From assembly GCF_026341275.1 (NCBI RefSeq), contig NZ_JAIFZO010000002.1, positions 7,284,118 through 7,348,117 of the forward strand: DNA of 64,000 nt, given 5' to 3'. The position numbers were made by a program, and so were the translations under genes. Below the pieces are notes generated by a model, which saw nothing but the letters and a program-made list of their open reading frames with translations, did no database searches and had not been told where the DNA came from. This document shows, in pieces, positions 60,041 to 64,000 of this stretch; the first letter of the stretch is position 1; the number at the start of each line of letters is the position of its first letter. This DNA comes from Streptomyces ortus. GTDB taxonomy: Bacteria; Actinomycetota; Actinomycetes; Streptomycetales; Streptomycetaceae.

Positions 60041-61969
60041 ATGTGTGGCATCGCAGGCACGTACCGATGGCCCGACGGAAAGGCCGTGACCGACCGGCTC
60101 ACCGACGTCCTCGCCCACCGGGGCCCGGACGGGGCGGGCCGCTACGGCCACACCGTCGGTGACGTCGAAGTACAGCTCGGACACCGCCGGCTGGCCATCA
60201 TCGACCTGTCCGAGACCGGCGCCCAGCCGATGGTCCGTGACGGCCTCTCCCTCACGTACAACGGCGAGCTGTACAACGCGCCCCAGCTGCGCACCGAGTT
60301 GGAGTCCGCCGGGGTGCGCTTCCGCGGCACCTCCGACACCGAGGTGCTCCTCGAGGCCTGGCGGCGCTGGGGCACCGACTGCCTGCCCCGGCTGCGCGGC
60401 ATGTTCGCGTTCGCCGTCTTCGACGAACGGACCGGGGAACTGGTGCTCGCCCGCGACCAGCTCGGCATCAAGCCGCTGTTCCTGCTCAGGCGCGGCAAGG
60501 GCCTGATGTTCGCCTCCGAACTCAAGGCGCTCGCCGCCGTGACCGGCGGATCACTGGAGGTGGACCACGCGGCGCTGGTGGCCTCGCTCCTCTACTACTG
60601 GGTGCCGGACTCGCGCTGCGCGTTCAGCGAGGCGGAGAAACTGCCGCCGGGGAGCTGGCTGCGCTGCCGGCCCGACGGCCGGATCGAACGCGGCGCCTAC
60701 TGGAACCTCAAGGACGTCGCCTCGGAGGGCCGGGAGCGGGCCCGCAGCGGTGAACTGCCGGACCTGGCCGCCGTCGTCGAGGAGTCGACCCGGCAGCACC
60801 TGCTCTCCGACGTCCCCGTGGCGACCTTCCTCTCCGGCGGTCTCGACTCCAGCTATCTGACCGCACTCGCGGCCCGCGACCGGCCCGGCATCTCCGCGTA
60901 CACGATCGGATTCCGCGCCGAGGACGCCAAGTTCGAGGCGATGCCGGACGACCTGCGCTACGCCCGGCAGGTGGCGGAGCAGTTCGGCGTCGACCTGCAC
61001 GAGATCGAGATCGCCCCGGACGTGCTCGACCTGCTGCCGCGGATGACGCACCACCTGGACGAGCCGATCGGCGACCCCGCCGCGATCAACACCTTCCTGA
61101 TCTGCTCGGCCGCCCGGGAGGCCGGGGTCAAGGTGATGCTCTCGGGCATGGGCGCGGACGAACTCTTCGCCGGCTACCGCAAACACCTCGCCAACGTGCT
61201 CGCGCTGCGCTACCAGCGCGTCCCGCGGCCCCTGCGGCGCGGCCTGTCGGCGACGGTGGACCGCCTGCCGGTCGCCACCTCGCGTCGCGGCTACCGGTCC
61301 GTGCGCTTCGCGAAGCGGTTCCTCTCCTTCGCCGACCTGCCGGAGGAGACCGCGTTCCGGCGCAGCTACACCATGTACGACCAGGAAGAACTGCTCGCCC
61401 TGGTCAATCCGGACCTGGCCGGGACGGTCGACGACGTGCTGACCGAGCACGCGGACGTCTACGAGGACAACGACCTCGACGACTTCGTCAACCGCATGTG
61501 CCTGACCGACGCCCGGATGTTCCTGCCGGGCCTGAACCTCGCCTACACCGACCGCTCCAGCATGGCCGCCTCCACCGAGGTGCGGGTGCCGTACGTCGAC
61601 GTCGAGGTGGTCAGGGCGGCGTTCGCGGTCCCCGGCGACCGCAAGATCGTCGGACGGCAGGGCAAGGCCGTCCTCAAGGAGGCGGCCACCTCGATCCTGC
61701 CCCGGGAGATCGTCTACCGGCCCAAGGGCCTGTTCAGCGCCCCGCTGCGGGCCTGGATGAGCCGGGACCTGGCACCGCTGGTGCGCGAGGTGGTGAACGA
61801 CGGCGTACTCGTCGAGTCCGGGATCCTGCGCCGCGACGCGCTGGCCCGCATGGTCGCCGAGGACGCCGCGGGACAGCGGGACTTCTCCAAGCACCTGTGG
61901 CACGTGCTGACCCTGGAGTACTGGTACCGCGACGCCACCTCCGGGTCCGGCAGGAGCCAGGCGGCATGA
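60041..61969 (+). CDS. Glutamine-hydrolysing asparagine synthase family (AsnB-like)
   Basis: A 642-residue two-domain amidotransferase. N-terminal glutaminase with Cys2 nucleophile (MCGIAGTYRW), RGPDG, LTYNGELYN and DTEVLLEAW; C-terminal synthetase with the PP-loop FLSGGLDSSYLTAL and SGMGADELFAGYRKH. In EPS operons such enzymes are thought to amidate a sugar carboxylate, such as the uronate made by the dehydrogenase upstream, rather than to make free asparagine. It follows the Wzz-like gene by 3 bases. Confidence 0.93.
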   Translation: MCGIAGTYRWPDGKAVTDRLTDVLAHRGPDGAGRYGHTVGDVEVQLGHRRLAIIDLSETGAQPMVRDGLSLTYNGELYNAPQLRTELESAGVRFRGTSDTEVLLEAWRRWGTDCLPRLRGMFAFAVFDERTGELVLARDQLGIKPLFLLRRGKGLMFASELKALAAVTGGSLEVDHAALVASLLYYWVPDSRCAFSEAEKLPPGSWLRCRPDGRIERGAYWNLKDVASEGRERARSGELPDLAAVVEESTRQHLLSDVPVATFLSGGLDSSYLTALAARDRPGISAYTIGFRAEDAKFEAMPDDLRYARQVAEQFGVDLHEIEIAPDVLDLLPRMTHHLDEPIGDPAAINTFLICSAAREAGVKVMLSGMGADELFAGYRKHLANVLALRYQRVPRPLRRGLSATVDRLPVATSRRGYRSVRFAKRFLSFADLPEETAFRRSYTMYDQEELLALVNPDLAGTVDDVLTEHADVYEDNDLDDFVNRMCLTDARMFLPGLNLAYTDRSSMAASTEVRVPYVDVEVVRAAFAVPGDRKIVGRQGKAVLKEAATSILPREIVYRPKGLFSAPLRAWMSRDLAPLVREVVNDGVLVESGILRRDALARMVAEDAAGQRDFSKHLWHVLTLEYWYRDATSGSGRSQAA

Positions 61970-61986
61970 CCGGCCACCGCACCACG

Positions 61987-62068
61987 GCATGACCGCACCA
62001 CGGCACGACGGCATGACCGCACCACGGCACGACGGCATGACCGCACCAAGGCACGACGGCTTGACGGC
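61987..62068. repeat. 24-bp tandem repeat between asnB-like gene and next gene
   Basis: Three copies (61987, 62011, 62035) of a 24-bp unit beginning GCATGACCGCACCACGGCAC, plus a fourth partial copy. They lie in the 121-base gap of an otherwise tightly packed operon. No coding function. Confidence 0.85.
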
Positions 62069-62090
62069 GTAGAGATCTAGAGGAGCTCGG

Positions 62091-64000
62091 GTGAAACAGG
62101 TTGTGCAGAACTACAAGAGCGGCGAACTGGCGCTGCTCGACGTGCCCGTGCCGGGCTGCAAGCCCGGCGGGGTGCTGGTCCGCAGCGCCTTCTCGCTGAT
62201 CTCCACCGGCACCGAGCTCATGAAGGTGTCCGAGGCCGGTATGTCGATGGTGGGCAAGGCCCGCTCCCGGCCGGACCAGGTGGCCAAGGTCATGCAGAGC
62301 GTGGCCACCAACGGGGTGCCCGCCACCTACCGCAAGGTGATGGGCAAGCTCGACTCGTACACCCCGCTCGGCTACTCGCTGTGCGGGGTCGTCGAGCAGG
62401 TCGGCCCCGGCATCGACGACGTGAAGGTCGGCGACCTCGTGGCCTGCGCCGGCAACGAGCACGCGCTGCACGCCGAGCTGAACTGGGTGCCGAAGAACCT
62501 CTACACCCCGGTACCGGACGGCCTCGCGCCACGGCACGCGGCCTTCGGCACCGTCGGGTCGATCGCGATGCAGGGCGTCCGGCAGGGCGAGCCGCAGCTC
62601 GGCGAGGTGGCGCTGGTCATCGGCCTCGGCCTGATCGGGCAGCTGGTGGCCCAGCTCCTCACCGCCTCGGGCGTCCGCGTCGTCGGGGCCGACCCCGACC
62701 CGGCGCGCTGCGAACTCGCCGAACGCCTGGGCGCCGCGGCCTGCGGCGATCCCGCGTCCGCCGCCGTGGAGGCGGCCGTCGCCGAACTCACCGACGGCCA
62801 CGGCGTGGACCAGGTGTACCTGGCCGCGGGCGGCGGCAGCAACCAGCCCGTCGAACTGGCCGCCCGGCTCTGCCGGGACCGCGGCCGGGTCGTCGACATC
62901 GGCAAGTGCCGCCTCGACCTGCCCTGGAACGCGTACTACGAGAAGGAGCTCGACGTCCGCTTCTCCCGCAGCTACGGCCCCGGGCGCTACGACCCGGCGT
63001 ACGAGCTGGAGGGACGCGACTACCCGATCGGCTATGTGCGCTGGACCGAGCGCCGCAACCTGGCGTGCTTCCTCGACCTCCTCGCCCGTGACCGCGTCGA
63101 CGTGGAGCCCCTGATCTCGCACCTCGCCGACTTCGACGACGCCGTCGAGACGTACCAGCGCCTCAAGGACGGCGAGTTGAAGGCCGTCGCCGTGCTCTTC
63201 CGCTACCCCGGCCCCGCCGAGGGACCGGCCGAAGCCGCCGCGCAGGCCCCGGCGCCCTCGGTGACCGTGCCCGAGGTGCGACGAGGCGCGAAACCGTCCG
63301 CGCCGCCCCGGCCGGCCGACGCGCCCGTGCGGGTCGCGTTCGCCGGCGCCGGGAACTACGCGACGTCGATGCTGCTGCCGCACCTGGCCGGGCGCGACGG
63401 CGTCGAGCTGTCCACGGTGGTCACCACGACGGCCCTGTCCGCCGCCAACGCGAAGCGGAAGTTCGGCTTCAAGGAGGCGAGCACCGACCTCGACGCCGTG
63501 CTCGACGACAAGTCCGTCGACGCTGTGTTCGTCGTCACCCGGCACAGCTCGCACGCCGAACTGACCCGCCGGGCGCTGCTCGCGGGCAAGGCGGTGTTCG
63601 TGGAGAAGCCCCTCGCCCTCACCGAGGACGAGCTGGCCGACGTGCTCGCGGCGGTCGAGGAGTCCGGCAACGACCGGCTTCAGGTGGGCTTCAACCGCCG
63701 CTTCGCCCCGCTGCTCCAGGAGGCCAAGCAGCGGTTCGGTGCCCGCACCGGCCCGGCGAGCCTGCGCTACCTGGTCAACGCGGGCCGCCTGCAGCACGGC
63801 AGCTGGTACCTCCAACAGGGCAGCGAGGGCTCCAGGTTCGCCGGTGAGGGCGGCCACTTCATCGACACGGCGAGCTGGCTCCTCGACGCGGACCCGGTCT
63901 CGGTGTACGCCACCGCCGCGCCCGGCAACGAGGACCTGAACGTGGTGCTGCGCTACCCCGACGGGTCCACCGCCACCATCAGTTACGTCACCACGGGCGC
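62091..64000 (+). CDS. Two-domain oxidoreductase (MDR + Gfo/Idh/MocA), partial
   Basis: The first 636 residues of a protein that runs past the window end. Residues 1-370 are a zinc-type alcohol dehydrogenase/MDR domain (ISTGTELMKVSEAG, LGYSLCGVVEQVG, EVALVIGLGLIGQLVAQLLT as NAD site). After an Ala/Pro linker (about 375-405) a second, complete Rossmann enzyme of the Gfo/Idh/MocA type begins (VRVAFAGAGNYATSMLLPHL, VFVEKPLALTEDELA with the catalytic EKP, QVGFNRRFAPLL, EGGHFIDTASWLL). Such fusions occur in EPS clusters and may oxidise and re-reduce a nucleotide sugar within one protein. GTG start with AGGAG 5 bases upstream. Confidence 0.92.
   Translation, partial: MKQVVQNYKSGELALLDVPVPGCKPGGVLVRSAFSLISTGTELMKVSEAGMSMVGKARSRPDQVAKVMQSVATNGVPATYRKVMGKLDSYTPLGYSLCGVVEQVGPGIDDVKVGDLVACAGNEHALHAELNWVPKNLYTPVPDGLAPRHAAFGTVGSIAMQGVRQGEPQLGEVALVIGLGLIGQLVAQLLTASGVRVVGADPDPARCELAERLGAAACGDPASAAVEAAVAELTDGHGVDQVYLAAGGGSNQPVELAARLCRDRGRVVDIGKCRLDLPWNAYYEKELDVRFSRSYGPGRYDPAYELEGRDYPIGYVRWTERRNLACFLDLLARDRVDVEPLISHLADFDDAVETYQRLKDGELKAVAVLFRYPGPAEGPAEAAAQAPAPSVTVPEVRRGAKPSAPPRPADAPVRVAFAGAGNYATSMLLPHLAGRDGVELSTVVTTTALSAANAKRKFGFKEASTDLDAVLDDKSVDAVFVVTRHSSHAELTRRALLAGKAVFVEKPLALTEDELADVLAAVEESGNDRLQVGFNRRFAPLLQEAKQRFGARTGPASLRYLVNAGRLQHGSWYLQQGSEGSRFAGEGGHFIDTASWLLDADPVSVYATAAPGNEDLNVVLRYPDGSTATISYVTTG

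Noticed and set aside
61734..63857. 707-codon minus-strand frame opposite the two-domain oxidoreductase
   Set aside because: The plus strand encodes two complete conserved domains here; the minus frame is a shadow with no recognisable motif.

Overview
The window is chromosomal DNA from a high-GC actinomycete, almost certainly a Streptomyces. The support is very strong third-position GC, GTG/TTG starts with purine-rich Shine-Dalgarno sites, many 4-bp ATGA/GTGA gene overlaps, an HrdB-type sigma factor, a c-di-AMP riboswitch before an NlpC/P60 gene, and the 'GTTCCCCGCGCCCCT' intergenic repeat typical of Streptomyces. No rRNA, insertion sequence or CRISPR array was seen. One complete tRNA (tRNA-Pro, GGG) is present, plus the 3' fragment of a second.

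Layout. 1-4.4 kb: low-conservation accessory DNA (AarF/ABC1 kinase, small ORFs, a probably frameshifted lipoprotein, a truncated Ser/Thr kinase) ending at a 43-bp copy of the tRNA-Pro 3' half. This looks like the right end of an integrated element that lies mostly left of the window. 4.4-12.6 kb: small coiled-coil protein, secreted metallophosphoesterase, riboswitch-controlled NlpC/P60 protein, group-2 sigma factor, Fis-type regulator. 13-15.7 kb: secreted GH30 galactanase and a YceI protein. 15.7-24.1 kb: a divergent locus with amidohydrolase, HAL-like lyase and ornithine-cyclodeaminase-like enzyme on one side, and a complete OpuC-type quaternary-amine ABC importer plus RpiR regulator on the other. 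24.2-27.9 kb: tRNA-Pro, DUF4386 and GPP34 proteins, NarL-type two-component system. 28.2-36 kb: LacI regulator, a YtfQ/YtfR/YtfT/YjfF-type furanose importer and a secreted GH43-CBM42 arabinofuranosidase. 36-42.9 kb: EamA exporter/LysR pair, OmpR-type two-component system, and a flavin electron-transfer set (ferric-reductase-like protein, FMN-binding protein, ApbE).

43.1-47.5 kb: a GntR-controlled operon with the three lower-pathway enzymes for 4-oxalomesaconate (GalB-, GalC- and GalD-like) and a VOC-type extradiol dioxygenase. This suggests a gallate-type ring-cleavage route with an unexpected dioxygenase family. 47.6-52.1 kb: MscS channel, a UPF0104/flippase-like membrane protein, and an ABC exporter driven from a MerR-type 19-bp-spacer promoter. 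52.3-64 kb: start of an exopolysaccharide operon (initiating phosphoglycosyltransferase, AlgD-like GDP-mannose dehydrogenase, glycosyltransferase, two Wzz-like proteins, AsnB, and a fused two-domain oxidoreductase that runs off the window).

Two themes join distant genes. The GH30 galactanase, the furanose importer and the GH43 arabinofuranosidase together fit plant arabinogalactan use. The HAL-like lyase locus and the gallate-like locus both look like small catabolic units with their own regulator. Functions come from reading translated motifs only; no database search was run.
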